Assembly (NCBI GenBank): GCA_013399015.1
Contig: VWZX01005706.1
Span: forward strand, 32,854-96,853
Reading direction: 5' to 3'
DNA: 64,000 nucleotides
Origin: Galbula dea
Taxonomy: Eukaryota; Chordata; Aves; Piciformes; Galbulidae
Part shown: in pieces, positions 61,501-64,000 of the stretch
Numbering within the stretch: the stretch's first letter is position 1
Layout: the number at the start of each line of letters is the position of its first letter
Made by a program: the position numbers and the translations under genes
The notes under the pieces: model-generated
What the model was told of the DNA's origin: nothing
Databases searched by the model: none
The model's input: the letters and a program-made list of their open reading frames with translations, nothing else

Positions 61501-62498
61501 AAGGATCATGAAGTCCAACTCCTGTCTGTGCACAGGATAACCCCAAAGTCACCCCATGTGTCCAAGAGCAGTGTCCAAATCCTTCTGGAATTCCATAAGA
61601 GTTGATGCCATGACTGCATCCCTGGGGAGGCTGTTCCAGTGCTCCACCACCCTCTGGGGGAAGAACCTTTGCCTAATACCTAACCTGACTCTCCCCTGGC
61701 ACAGCTTCATGCCATTCCCCTGGGTGCTGCTGCTGGTCCCCAGAGAGAAGAGATCAGCACTGTATCTATTCAGAAAGGCTGTTGTAAACACATGGTGGAC
61801 CTGAGGTTGTTTTTACTCCAGCAAAGGTTTCCTTTTTATTGGATGTTCAGTGCAAGAATCTCAAAGTTTGCTCTGTTTTATTAGCAATTTAATCTTCCAA
61901 AGTGTGCAAGAATTGGGGAAAGGACTGAGGCTGTTTGTCCTGGTTTGGACAAACTGAGGAGGTTTACTGAGGAGGTAGTCACAGCTCTGAGATTACTTTG
62001 CTTAGATGATGACTATGAGATGTACTAAACCCTTGGCTGGAAGCAGTTACTGTGCCACCAGGGCAGTGTGAAATGTGAACAGCACACTGGCAACGTTGTC
62101 CCAGCATGGAAGGGACTACAACCATGCCACCAAACATCTAACTACATCCAACTCTCACAGTCCTAACTGTTACCATGGCCAAGTCTTTGACTCCTTCCAG
62201 GAGAGAGGTGTAGCTGGCACTCACCTTCTCCACGCTGCTCATGGCCTGGAAATAGATGTTGTAGCCTTTCCGTGGAGCCAGTGGGGGGTTCCAGAAGCCC
62301 TGATATGTCCTGTTGTCACCCACAGTAAAGGGGGCTGGCTCTGGCAGGTTTCCTGGGGGTAGTTCAGCAGCAAAGTAATATGGTGACCCTCCACTAAGAG
62401 CTGTCTGATAGGTGACAGGGATTTGGTAGCACTCCATGGCACCTGTTTCTCGTTTTGTCCGGTGTGGGTGCAGCTCCTCAACAACAATCTGGTAGGCA
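1425..62498 (-). CDS. PTPRK: PTPRK, receptor-type tyrosine-protein phosphatase kappa (partial, 18 exons joined)
   Basis: Type I membrane receptor phosphatase of the R2B family. Family members bind homophilically at cell contacts through MAM-Ig-FN3 ectodomains and dephosphorylate junctional proteins with the membrane-proximal D1 domain, while D2 is inactive. The window holds the middle of the gene. In transcript order the exons are 62498-62225, 59297-59261, 33054-32916, 26043-25883, 23788-23753 (cassette), 19394-19210, 17033-16946, 16154-16078, 15883-15866 (microexon), 13352-13316, 10739-10642, 9905-9789, 8949-8795, 7721-7586, 5892-5743, 5175-5002, 1794-1663 and 1550-1425. All borders are GT-AG, all phases match, and 713 codons are open. 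PTPRK rather than PTPRM, PTPRT or PTPRU is chosen from paralog-specific stretches such as [30 protein letters not shown] and [15 protein letters not shown]. The start codon, signal peptide and stop codon lie outside the window. Confidence 0.96.
1663..1794 (-). CDS. PTPRK: PTPRK exon: D2 domain, [10 protein letters not shown] segment
   Basis: A 132-bp exon of 44 codons, [17 protein letters not shown] through [10 protein letters not shown]. [19 protein letters not shown] is the D2 version of the YIATQGP...DFWRM motif. The acceptor is gctacag (ctttacag on the transcript strand) and the donor gttagt, a weaker donor than the others. Only a 112-bp intron separates it from the next exon. TQH and DLA occur where I recall TQY and DLS in mammals. 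Confidence 0.95.
3658..3720 (-). mobile_element. Short CR1 3'-end fragment
   Basis: The antisense CR1 end: cacagaatcatagactcatt, then a match to the ggagaagacctccaagatca block. Only about 60 bp is recognisable; the rest is decayed or lost. Confidence 0.75.
4545..4826 (+). mobile_element. CR1 retroposon 3' fragment
   Basis: Plus orientation, same subfamily as the copies at 1112 and 6688 (caggtaactagtgatagggc, then tggatattaggaagaat). It has a complete 3' end: ttgatgatcttagaggtctt followed by ccaaccttaaccattctgtg. No target-site duplication was resolved by eye. Confidence 0.92.
5002..5175 (-). CDS. PTPRK: PTPRK exon: start of D2 domain
   Basis: A 174-bp exon of 58 codons, [17 protein letters not shown] through [13 protein letters not shown]. 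It opens the second, non-catalytic phosphatase domain; [10 protein letters not shown] is the D2 counterpart of KNRY and [10 protein letters not shown] the counterpart of DYINANYID. The acceptor is ctcctag and the donor gtaaga, phase 0 on both sides. Confidence 0.95.
5176..5742 (-). other. PTPRK intron at the D1-D2 boundary
   Basis: A 567-bp intron. Only a short GATG run at 5322-5338 stands out; nothing else seen. Confidence 0.7.
5743..5892 (-). CDS. PTPRK: PTPRK exon: end of D1 and D1-D2 linker
   Basis: A 150-bp exon of 50 codons, [17 protein letters not shown] through SSHLKDEFQ. It closes D1 with the C-terminal helix and starts the D1-D2 linker. Phase 0 at both ends; the acceptor is tttggtag and the donor gtacat. 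No change of note against the recalled mammalian sequence. Confidence 0.95.
5893..7585 (-). other. PTPRK intron near the end of D1
   Basis: A 1.7-kb intron with an (AAAC)n run at 5909-5930 and the CR1 at 6688-7010. No other element recognised. Confidence 0.7.
6688..7010 (+). mobile_element. CR1 retroposon fragment lacking its 3' tail
   Basis: Plus orientation. It starts further 5' than its neighbours (gttaccctggagaagaggag then ctcaggggagacattctc) and continues through the shared core to gtagatgtggcacttgttga. It stops before the usual gatgatctcagaggtc block, so its 3' end has been lost. Confidence 0.9.
7586..7721 (-). CDS. PTPRK: PTPRK exon: D1 P-loop Arg and Q-loop approach
   Basis: A 136-bp exon: T completing Ser, then 45 codons, [16 protein letters not shown] through [10 protein letters not shown]. 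Together with the previous exon it rebuilds [10 protein letters not shown], the full active-site cradle with the substrate-binding Arg, so D1 is predicted to be catalytically competent. The acceptor is tttttag and the donor gtatgg. The NMVQTE end leads into EQYIFIH of the next exon. Confidence 0.96.
7722..8794 (-). other. PTPRK intron splitting the catalytic signature
   Basis: A 1.07-kb intron between HC and SAGAGR codons. It contains a poly-T run at 7915-7929 and an A run at 8752-8762; no repeat family recognised. Confidence 0.7.
8795..8949 (-). CDS. PTPRK: PTPRK exon: D1 WPD loop and start of catalytic signature
   Basis: A 155-bp exon: 51 codons from [16 protein letters not shown] to IVVHC plus AG. 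It contains WPDHGVP, the WPD loop whose Asp is the general acid, and ends with the catalytic His-Cys of the HCx5R signature. The intron interrupts the serine codon right after the catalytic Cys. The acceptor is ccatttccag and the donor gtgtgt. Asn replaces the recalled mammalian His in VPYNATGLL. Confidence 0.96.
8950..9788 (-). other. PTPRK intron containing a minisatellite
   Basis: An 839-bp intron whose only notable content is the 29-bp tandem repeat at 9416-9526. Confidence 0.7.
9416..9526. repeat. 29-bp minisatellite, about 3.8 copies
   Basis: Units begin at 9416, 9445, 9474 and 9503. Each reads agctcagctcagaagtgtgg followed by ctagacttc, with one to three differences between copies, and the last is cut short. 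Each unit itself contains the overlapping pentamer pair agctcagctc. Confidence 0.92.
9789..9905 (-). CDS. PTPRK: PTPRK exon: D1 domain, KCYKYWPDD segment
   Basis: A 117-bp exon of 39 codons, [16 protein letters not shown] through [11 protein letters not shown]. KCxxYWP is a conserved PTP motif. The acceptor is gtatttag and the donor gtgagc, phase 0 on both sides. The next-to-last codon is gga (Gly), whereas I recall Glu in the mammalian protein (TLERRGYN against TLGRRGYN here). The 29-bp minisatellite lies about 260 bp beyond the donor. Confidence 0.95.
9906..10641 (-). other. PTPRK intron within D1
   Basis: A 736-bp intron holding the first copy of the 74-bp direct repeat (10178-10251). Otherwise unremarkable. 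Confidence 0.7.
10178..10251. repeat. 74-bp direct repeat, copy 1
   Basis: Aligns without gaps to 12947-13020 with 7 mismatches by eye; mismatches cluster in the middle. Shared core: tgcttgaggaaagaaaaatg and, later, ggttgaaactcttctcttct. Family unknown. Confidence 0.85.
10642..10739 (-). CDS. PTPRK: PTPRK exon: D1 domain, DFWRMIWQ segment
   Basis: A 98-bp exon: GC plus 32 codons, [17 protein letters not shown] through [16 protein letters not shown] and the V-M-(V/L)-(T/C)-N/x strand are core PTP motifs. The acceptor is tctcttgcag and the donor gtaagt. Because 98 is not a multiple of three, losing this exon would shift the frame. It lies between the two copies of a 74-bp direct repeat (10178-10251 and 12947-13020). 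Confidence 0.95.
11191..12125 (-). mobile_element. Long CR1 copy with remnant of ORF2 reverse transcriptase
   Basis: The longest CR1 in the window, about 0.93 kb, on the same strand as PTPRK. Its 3' end reads ggttggaagggacctctggg then atcatctagtccaacc on the plus strand. Translated on the minus strand, 12120-11890 gives the reverse-transcriptase tail, with [19 protein letters not shown] and LADDTKLGG (the catalytic-box Tyr/Phe position reads Leu before ADD) and then NLMKFGKGK. The reading continues in other frames with [14 protein letters not shown] and MSQQCAL. Frame changes and stops make it a dead copy. It differs in subfamily from most other copies here. Confidence 0.93.
12947..13020. repeat. 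74-bp direct repeat, copy 2
   Basis: Second copy of the block at 10178-10251, 2.77 kb away in the same orientation, about 90 percent identical by eye. The 98-bp D1 exon lies between the copies. Confidence 0.85.
13316..13352 (-). CDS. PTPRK: PTPRK 37-bp exon: D1 [12 protein letters not shown] segment
   Basis: A 37-bp exon encoding [12 protein letters not shown] plus G. It carries the HYIATQGP motif of PTP domains, the glycine being completed by GC of the next exon. The acceptor is ctgttttag and the donor gtaagg. Exons of this size and phase at this point are shared by R2B paralogs. Confidence 0.94.
13353..15865 (-). other. PTPRK intron after the microexon
   Basis: A 2.5-kb intron with the AT microsatellite at 13950-14072, an AT-rich stretch at 15140-15330 and an A/C run at 15396-15420 with seven to eight C residues. 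No CR1 seen. Confidence 0.7.
13950..14072. repeat. AT-rich microsatellite (TA/TATC/TACA)
   Basis: An imperfect run of TA, TACA and TATC units, partly self-complementary (for example tatatatatatc and atatagatatat). Short hypothetical reading frames through it are repeat translation, not genes. Confidence 0.9.
15866..15883 (-). CDS. PTPRK: PTPRK 18-bp microexon (IWLYRD)
   Basis: An 18-bp microexon encoding IWLYRD, with acceptor gggctgtag and donor gtaagt. It lies 194 bp downstream, in transcript direction, of the exon ending NYID and 2.5 kb before the exon starting GYQRPSHY. The product [18 protein letters not shown] matches the longer D1 form I recall for PTPRK. PTPRM and PTPRT read NYID straight into the GY(H/Q)RP segment. 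Phase is 0 on both sides, so skipping leaves an intact domain. Six of six residues matching between consensus-type splice sites make a chance match unlikely. Confidence 0.9.
16078..16154 (-). CDS. PTPRK: PTPRK exon: D1 domain, DYINANYID segment
   Basis: A 77-bp exon: AT plus 25 codons, [14 protein letters not shown] through [18 protein letters not shown] is one of the standard PTP-domain motifs. The acceptor is tttttacag and the donor gtgagt. It ends in phase 0 and can join either the 18-bp microexon or directly GYQRPSHY of the 13316-13352 exon. Confidence 0.95.
16155..16945 (-). other. PTPRK intron with a local cluster of CpG
   Basis: A 791-bp intron. Between about 16375 and 16695 CpG dinucleotides are clearly denser than in the neighbouring introns (for example ggttcgatg, acccgttcaagcgac, cttcggtag, gcagcgttc). 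No repeat or coding match seen. Confidence 0.5.
16946..17033 (-). CDS. PTPRK: PTPRK exon: D1 domain with KNRY motif
   Basis: An 88-bp exon of 29 codons plus one base, [12 protein letters not shown] to KNRYGNIIA. It carries KNRY, the conserved PTP motif of the phosphotyrosine-recognition loop whose Tyr packs against the substrate ring. The acceptor is ttatag and the donor gtgagt; the trailing T joins AT of the next exon to make Tyr. A full antisense CR1 tail starts only 63 bp upstream of the acceptor, at 17096. Confidence 0.95.
17034..19209 (-). other. PTPRK intron within D1 N-terminal region
   Basis: A 2.2-kb intron: CR1 at 17096-17520, the rest without recognised elements. Confidence 0.7.
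17096..17520 (-). mobile_element. CR1 retroposon 3' fragment with octamer tail
   Basis: Minus orientation, same strand as the gene. The 3' end carries three copies of the CR1-type microsatellite (acagaatc on the plus strand, 17095-17118), then ggttggaagagacctcttg and the standard core. It extends to the blocks cctcctcttctctagcctaa and ctccctcagctggccctgca. Confidence 0.94.
19210..19394 (-). CDS. PTPRK: PTPRK exon: juxtamembrane end and D1 N-terminal wedge
   Basis: A 185-bp exon: AT completing a codon, then 61 codons from [14 protein letters not shown] to GFKEEYE, ending in phase 0 at gtgaga. The acceptor is ttgtgaatgcag. The segment [26 protein letters not shown] corresponds to the helix-turn-helix (wedge) that opens the D1 phosphatase domain of receptor PTPs. 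Intact and close to the recalled mammalian sequence. Confidence 0.95.
20079..20181. repeat. T-rich / (TTTG)n low-complexity tract
   Basis: Runs of T and TTTG, with seven consecutive gttt units centred near 20117-20145, flanked by further T and G runs. Confidence 0.88.
22320..22620 (+). mobile_element. Possible ancient CR1/LINE fragment
   Basis: Strongly diverged. The order of blocks (gtgttcagaggaaaagagtg, agacaaggagtgaaagaaca, aaaaggacaggagtgtgtca, then gaagatttagtctaaattag) resembles the upstream part of the CR1 3' region in sense orientation. No clean 3' end. Could instead be unique sequence or an old LTR. Confidence 0.35.
23753..23788 (-). CDS. PTPRK: PTPRK 36-bp cassette exon in the juxtamembrane region
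   Basis: A 36-bp block with acceptor ttcctacag and donor gtgagg. Joined between the juxtamembrane exon (ending T) and the D1-start exon (beginning AT) it reads [13 protein letters not shown] and then ENHSATAE. Length 36 is divisible by three, so inclusion or skipping both keep frame, changing RYENHS to [19 protein letters not shown] recall the same alternative segment in mammalian PTPRK isoforms. Intact frame and splice signals support a functional alternative exon. It stands alone between introns of 4.4 and 2.1 kb. Whether it is used in this species, and in which tissue, cannot be seen. Confidence 0.85.
   Translation of the reverse strand, partial: CPMIHLCRQLC
23789..25882 (-). other. PTPRK intron upstream of the cassette exon
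   Basis: A 2.1-kb intron with no repeat family or coding segment recognised. Confidence 0.65.
25883..26043 (-). CDS. PTPRK: PTPRK juxtamembrane exon
   Basis: A 161-bp exon: C completing serine, 53 codons, then T. It begins [11 protein letters not shown] just inside the membrane and continues through [20 protein letters not shown] to [10 protein letters not shown]. This is the cytoplasmic juxtamembrane segment that precedes D1 in R2B phosphatases. The donor is gtaagt; the acceptor follows ggctgggcag. The final T can pair with AT of the 19394-19210 exon (TAT, Tyr) or with TG of the cassette exon (TTG, Leu), so both splice forms remain in frame. A Gln in the recalled mammalian sequence is Ser here (MDSHNF). 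Confidence 0.95.
29473..29494 (+). repeat. 22-nt inverted repeat, left arm
   Basis: Reads aaaagggatactgcatcttt then ca; the exact reverse complement is at 30386-30407. A related partial copy (aaaagggatactacat) is at 30690-30705. Confidence 0.8.
30386..30407 (-). repeat. 22-nt inverted repeat, right arm
   Basis: Exact reverse complement of 29473-29494, 891 bp from it. Origin unknown. Confidence 0.8.
32916..33054 (-). CDS. PTPRK: PTPRK transmembrane exon
   Basis: A 139-bp exon opening with alanines, then an acidic stalk ([19 protein letters not shown]) and one hydrophobic helix of about 23 residues ([22 protein letters not shown]). It stops in the basic stop-transfer sequence KK plus the first two bases of a serine codon. 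The donor is gtaaga. The acceptor is a tandem series, tttag then cag then cag, so the exon may start at 33054, 33051 or 33048; the outermost AG is used here. Using the second AG would give two alanines before TEEP, which is the form I recall in mammals. A TA/TG-rich tract begins about 110 bp upstream of the acceptor. Confidence 0.94.
33163..33331. repeat. Degenerate TA/TG/CATA microsatellite
   Basis: Alternating purine-pyrimidine sequence with cores tatatatgtgtgtatac and catacatatatatatata, starting about 110 bp upstream of the membrane-exon acceptor. Confidence 0.85.
34583..34633. repeat. (ATC)n microsatellite, two blocks
   Basis: Two short runs of atc/cat separated by ataagactt, each three to five units long. 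Confidence 0.85.
38160..38288. repeat. TA/TG microsatellite
   Basis: Imperfect TATA, TATG and TG runs, with ctattatatacattt occurring twice about 30 bp apart. Confidence 0.88.
40265..40598 (+). mobile_element. CR1 retroposon 3' fragment, second subfamily
   Basis: Plus orientation. Blocks are ggcctcaggacaaggaggaa, cctgatctagttgaagttgt, gggttggactagacaacctt and a tail near ccaaccaaaatcattctatg. It is the inverted counterpart of the copies at 58460 and 62667, which share the uncommon two-gatc block. Confidence 0.9.
42670..42725 (+). mobile_element. Short CR1 3'-end fragment
   Basis: Only the last block survives: gttggacttgatgattttag, agatctcttccaacctcagt and a short tail. Confidence 0.75.
48398..48710 (+). 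mobile_element. CR1 retroposon 3' fragment
   Basis: Plus orientation, subfamily of 1112/4545: ccaagtaacaagtgatagga, ggatattaagaagaatttct, cttgatgatctcagaggtct and a decayed tail. Confidence 0.92.
49642..49801 (-). mobile_element. CR1 retroposon 3' fragment
   Basis: Minus orientation. Starts ggttggaagggatcaccaga, then ctagtccaacctccctgctc, and stops within gggcaacctgttctggtgtt. Resembles the longer copy at 11191 more than the others. Confidence 0.88.
52885..53145 (-). mobile_element. CR1 retroposon fragment
   Basis: Minus orientation. Begins within agatcatcaagtccaaccag, lacking the very 3' tail, and runs through ggcagcctgggccaaggctt to gacacctgggagaagagacc. Same subfamily as 4545. Confidence 0.92.
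55462..55531. repeat. G/T-rich low-complexity tract
   Basis: A T-rich sequence with GG and GGG runs (ggtttggttttggttttggt and similar), strongly strand-asymmetric. Confidence 0.8.
57301..57427 (-). mobile_element. CR1 3'-end fragment
   Basis: Minus orientation. The 3' end cacagaatcacaggatcatg is followed by ggttggaagagacctccaag and the catcaagtccaaccatcaac block; truncated after about 125 bp. Confidence 0.9.
58460..58856 (-). mobile_element. CR1 retroposon 3' fragment, second subfamily
   Basis: Minus orientation. Blocks are ggttggaagagacctttcaa, ctccaactagatcaggttgc, gggcaacctgggccagtgct and aggctgaacaaccccagctt. Close relative, same orientation, of the copy at 62667. Confidence 0.92.
59261..59297 (-). 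CDS. PTPRK: PTPRK 37-bp exon, FN3 end and stalk linker
   Basis: A small exon of 12 codons plus one base, reading [12 protein letters not shown] and then G. The acceptor is tcaacag and the donor gtaaga. It completes the last strand of the fourth FN3 domain and begins the extracellular stalk. The preceding exon ends in phase 0 with VEK, and the leftover G joins the CA that opens the transmembrane exon to make an alanine codon. It was found by looking for the expected family peptide between the FN3 and membrane exons. It sits between a minus-strand CR1 (58460-58856) and a plus-strand CR1 (59384-59618), and is separated from the next exon by the 26-kb intron. Confidence 0.94.
59384..59618 (+). 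mobile_element. CR1 retroposon 3' fragment, third subfamily
   Basis: Plus orientation. Blocks are ggttctggaacagcctcccc, gatggagttcaagaagcatt, tggacacagctctcaggcac and ggactctatgatcctagtgg, ending in a gatactgtgatactgtga tail. Distinct in sequence from the other two groups. Confidence 0.88.
61471..61770 (-). mobile_element. CR1 retroposon 3' fragment, third subfamily
   Basis: Minus orientation. Blocks are gagttggaaagacccacaag, gtccaactcctgtctgtgca, ccctggggaggctgttccag and ctgctgctggtccccagaga. Its translation in the reverse sense is a repeat product, not a host gene. Confidence 0.88.
62225..62498 (-). CDS. PTPRK: PTPRK exon: fourth FN3 domain with furin cleavage site
   Basis: A 274-bp exon: one base completing a codon, then 91 codons ending VEK. 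It encodes most of the membrane-proximal fibronectin type III repeat ([11 protein letters not shown] at the start, [13 protein letters not shown] at the end). Codons 13-16 read RTKR followed by E, the dibasic furin-type site at which R2B phosphatases are cut into a non-covalently held extracellular subunit and a membrane phosphatase subunit. An N-glycosylation sequon (NRT) follows later in the exon. The acceptor is ctcactag and the donor gtgagt. The open frame continues into intron on both sides, but the family alignment and splice signals fix the borders. CR1 copies lie on both sides at 61471-61770 and 62667-63166. Confidence 0.96.
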
Positions 62499-62666
62499 CT
62501 AGTGAGACAGAGAAGAAGCAGCATAAATTTGGGGTCATCTAAGGTCAAATCTCTCTTAACCATCTAGATCAACCCAATTGCTTTGTGTAAACTTAAAAAG
62601 AAAACAAAGAAACAACAAGGGAGAAGACAGCAGATGCATGGAGGCAGAGAAGAAACAAAGGTTTGA

Positions 62667-63166
62667 AATCATAGAATGGTTAGGGTTGGAAGGGACCTTA
62701 AGAGGTCACCTAGTCCAAACCCCTGCAGTGAGCAGGGACTTCTCCAACTAGATCAGGTTGCTCAGAGCCCCAGCCAACCTGACCTGGAATGGTTCCAGGG
62801 ATGGGGCATTTCTCACCTCTCTGGGCAACCTAGGCCAGTGCTTCACCACCCTCAGTGTGAAACATTTCCTCCTCATGTCCAGTCTAAATCTCTCCTCCTT
62901 TAGCTTAAAGCCATTCCCCTTGTCCTATCACAACAGGCCTTGCTAAAAAGTCTGTCTCCATCTTTCTTATAGGCTCCTTTAACTACTGATATGCCACAAT
63001 AAAGTCTCTCTAAAGCTTTCTCTTCTCCAGGCTGAACAATCCCAGCTCTCTCAGCCTTTCCTCACAGAAGAGGTGATCAATTTTTGTGGCCTCCTCTGGA
63101 CCCACTCCAACAGCTTCATGTCTTTCTTATGCTGAGGACTCCAGAGCTGGATGCAGCACTCCAGAA
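62667..63166 (-). mobile_element. CR1 retroposon 3' fragment, second subfamily
   Basis: Minus orientation, 0.5 kb. Begins aatcatagaatggttagggt then tggaagggaccttaagaggt, passes ctccaactagatcaggttgc, and extends to the 5'-ward blocks cctctggacccactccaaca and ggatgcagcactccag, further than the copy at 58460. Confidence 0.94.
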
Positions 63167-63911
63167 ACTCCTACAAAGATTTCTAATTCAGCCACTGTGA
63201 AGAAGCAGCATCCATTTCTTGGGGGGGAGGAAAAACAACACTACAAAGCTATACACAAGCTCCTAACAATGATTTGTTTTCTTCAATATCTTTTCTTTTG
63301 GCTTTTTTTCAGGACTGACTCTGACTTTACATGACACCAGATGAAAGTCTTGGCTCACTGGAAGCATCTGCAGTTAGCATTTCCCTTTGCAATGATATTA
63401 GACAAAGCAGAGCTTCAAGGCCCAACATAATGACTGCCTCTAGGCTGTGCTTGAAGCACCAATTTCCAGTTGTCATATCATCAGAGACAGACTGTGCTGA
63501 CAAGCTTCTCCACCTCTTGACCTTGCTGTGGCTTCTCTCTTGGCTCAGAGCTATGTAGAACTAAAGTACAAGTGACATGCTGCAATACAAGCACAGATGG
63601 ACAGAAATCTGTCCTTTCCACCAAACTAGGCTGCCTAGGCTACAGTTGTCAATGATAAAACCTTACAAGTTGCTGAAGCAGATGGCATTTGGCCTATTAA
63701 AACATCATCCCAACCTCTCCTGAAATGGTCCAAGGCTTGCTTGCTTTTCAAAATCACCTGCTCAAAAGAGAACAGGTGATTATAGTTCTTCTGGCTCCTT
63801 TAAGGGAACTACCTAACTGTAGGGGGTTAGCAACTCATTGTCAGCTTCCTCTCCTCTGCAGAAGCACAGAACTTGCATATTGAGAGCAAGAGGCTGCTCT
63901 TCAGGTTATCA

Positions 63912-64000
63912 GAAGAAAGAGAAAAAACAAAGAGAAGAAAGGAAAAAGGGAGAGGGGAGGAGAAAGAAGAGAGAGGAGAGGAGAGGAGAGGAGAGGAGAG
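63912..64000. repeat. Purine-rich GA tract ending in a (GGAGA)n microsatellite
   Basis: Nearly all purine on the plus strand; the last 30 bases are perfect gagga pentamer repeats that run off the window edge, so true length is unknown. Confidence 0.92.

Larger units (their letters stand above)
59298..62224 (-). other. PTPRK intron between FN3 and linker exons
   Basis: A 2.9-kb intron containing CR1 copies at 59384-59618 and 61471-61770 and a C run near 59956. No further exon found. Confidence 0.7.
62499..64000 (-). other. Intron sequence upstream of the FN3 exon
   Basis: Open at the right edge. It carries the CR1 at 62667-63166 and ends in a GA tract (63912-64000). The exon encoding the start of this FN3 domain is not in the window. 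Confidence 0.7.

Noticed and set aside
62138..62563. 141-codon minus-strand frame with a Met start and hydrophobic start resembling a signal peptide
   Set aside because: The middle is the PTPRK FN3 exon. The leading MVKRDLTL... part is intron upstream of the acceptor and the tail is intron beyond the donor, so it is not an independent secreted protein.
1..64000. A previously undescribed multi-gene system
   Set aside because: All credible coding sequence belongs to one known gene, PTPRK; no second gene, cluster or mobile cargo could be supported.

Overview
The window is vertebrate nuclear DNA, almost certainly from a bird. It holds single short coding exons with GT-AG borders, AT-rich introns, and about sixteen clear copies of the avian/reptilian CR1 retroposon. 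There is no operon structure, CRISPR array, tRNA or rRNA that I can see. The species cannot be fixed from the sequence; the fairly high CR1 load is compatible with several bird orders.

One gene accounts for all convincing coding sequence: PTPRK, the type R2B receptor protein tyrosine phosphatase kappa, on the minus strand. Eighteen exons were placed by hand. In transcript order (right to left) they encode most of the fourth fibronectin type III domain with the furin processing site (62225-62498), a 37-bp linker exon (59261-59297), the transmembrane exon (32916-33054), the juxtamembrane region (25883-26043) with an in-frame 36-bp cassette exon (23753-23788), the catalytic D1 phosphatase domain (19210 down to about 5743, including an 18-bp microexon at 15866-15883), and the first part of the D2 pseudophosphatase domain (5175 down to 1425). 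Each junction keeps frame, and the 18 exons add up to 2,140 bases, one split-codon base plus 713 codons, with no stop or frameshift. Both gene ends lie outside the window: the MAM, Ig and first FN3 exons to the right, and the remaining D2 exons plus the 3' UTR to the left.

The rest is intron. The largest intron is 26.2 kb (33055-59260), separating the linker exon from the membrane exon. Introns carry CR1 copies in both orientations, including one 0.9-kb copy that keeps a decayed piece of reverse transcriptase. They also hold a 29-bp minisatellite, several AT/TG, TTTG and ATC simple repeats, a 74-bp direct duplication spanning one D1 exon, and a GA pentamer tract at the right edge.

I found no evidence of a new multi-gene system. 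The most informative signals concern splicing and genome structure: two short optional-looking exons, a tandem NAG acceptor at the membrane exon, a CR1 ending next to a D2 splice donor, and related CR1 copies in the same orientation on either side of the furin-site exons. Comparisons with mammalian PTPRK are from recalled knowledge of the family, not from a search.
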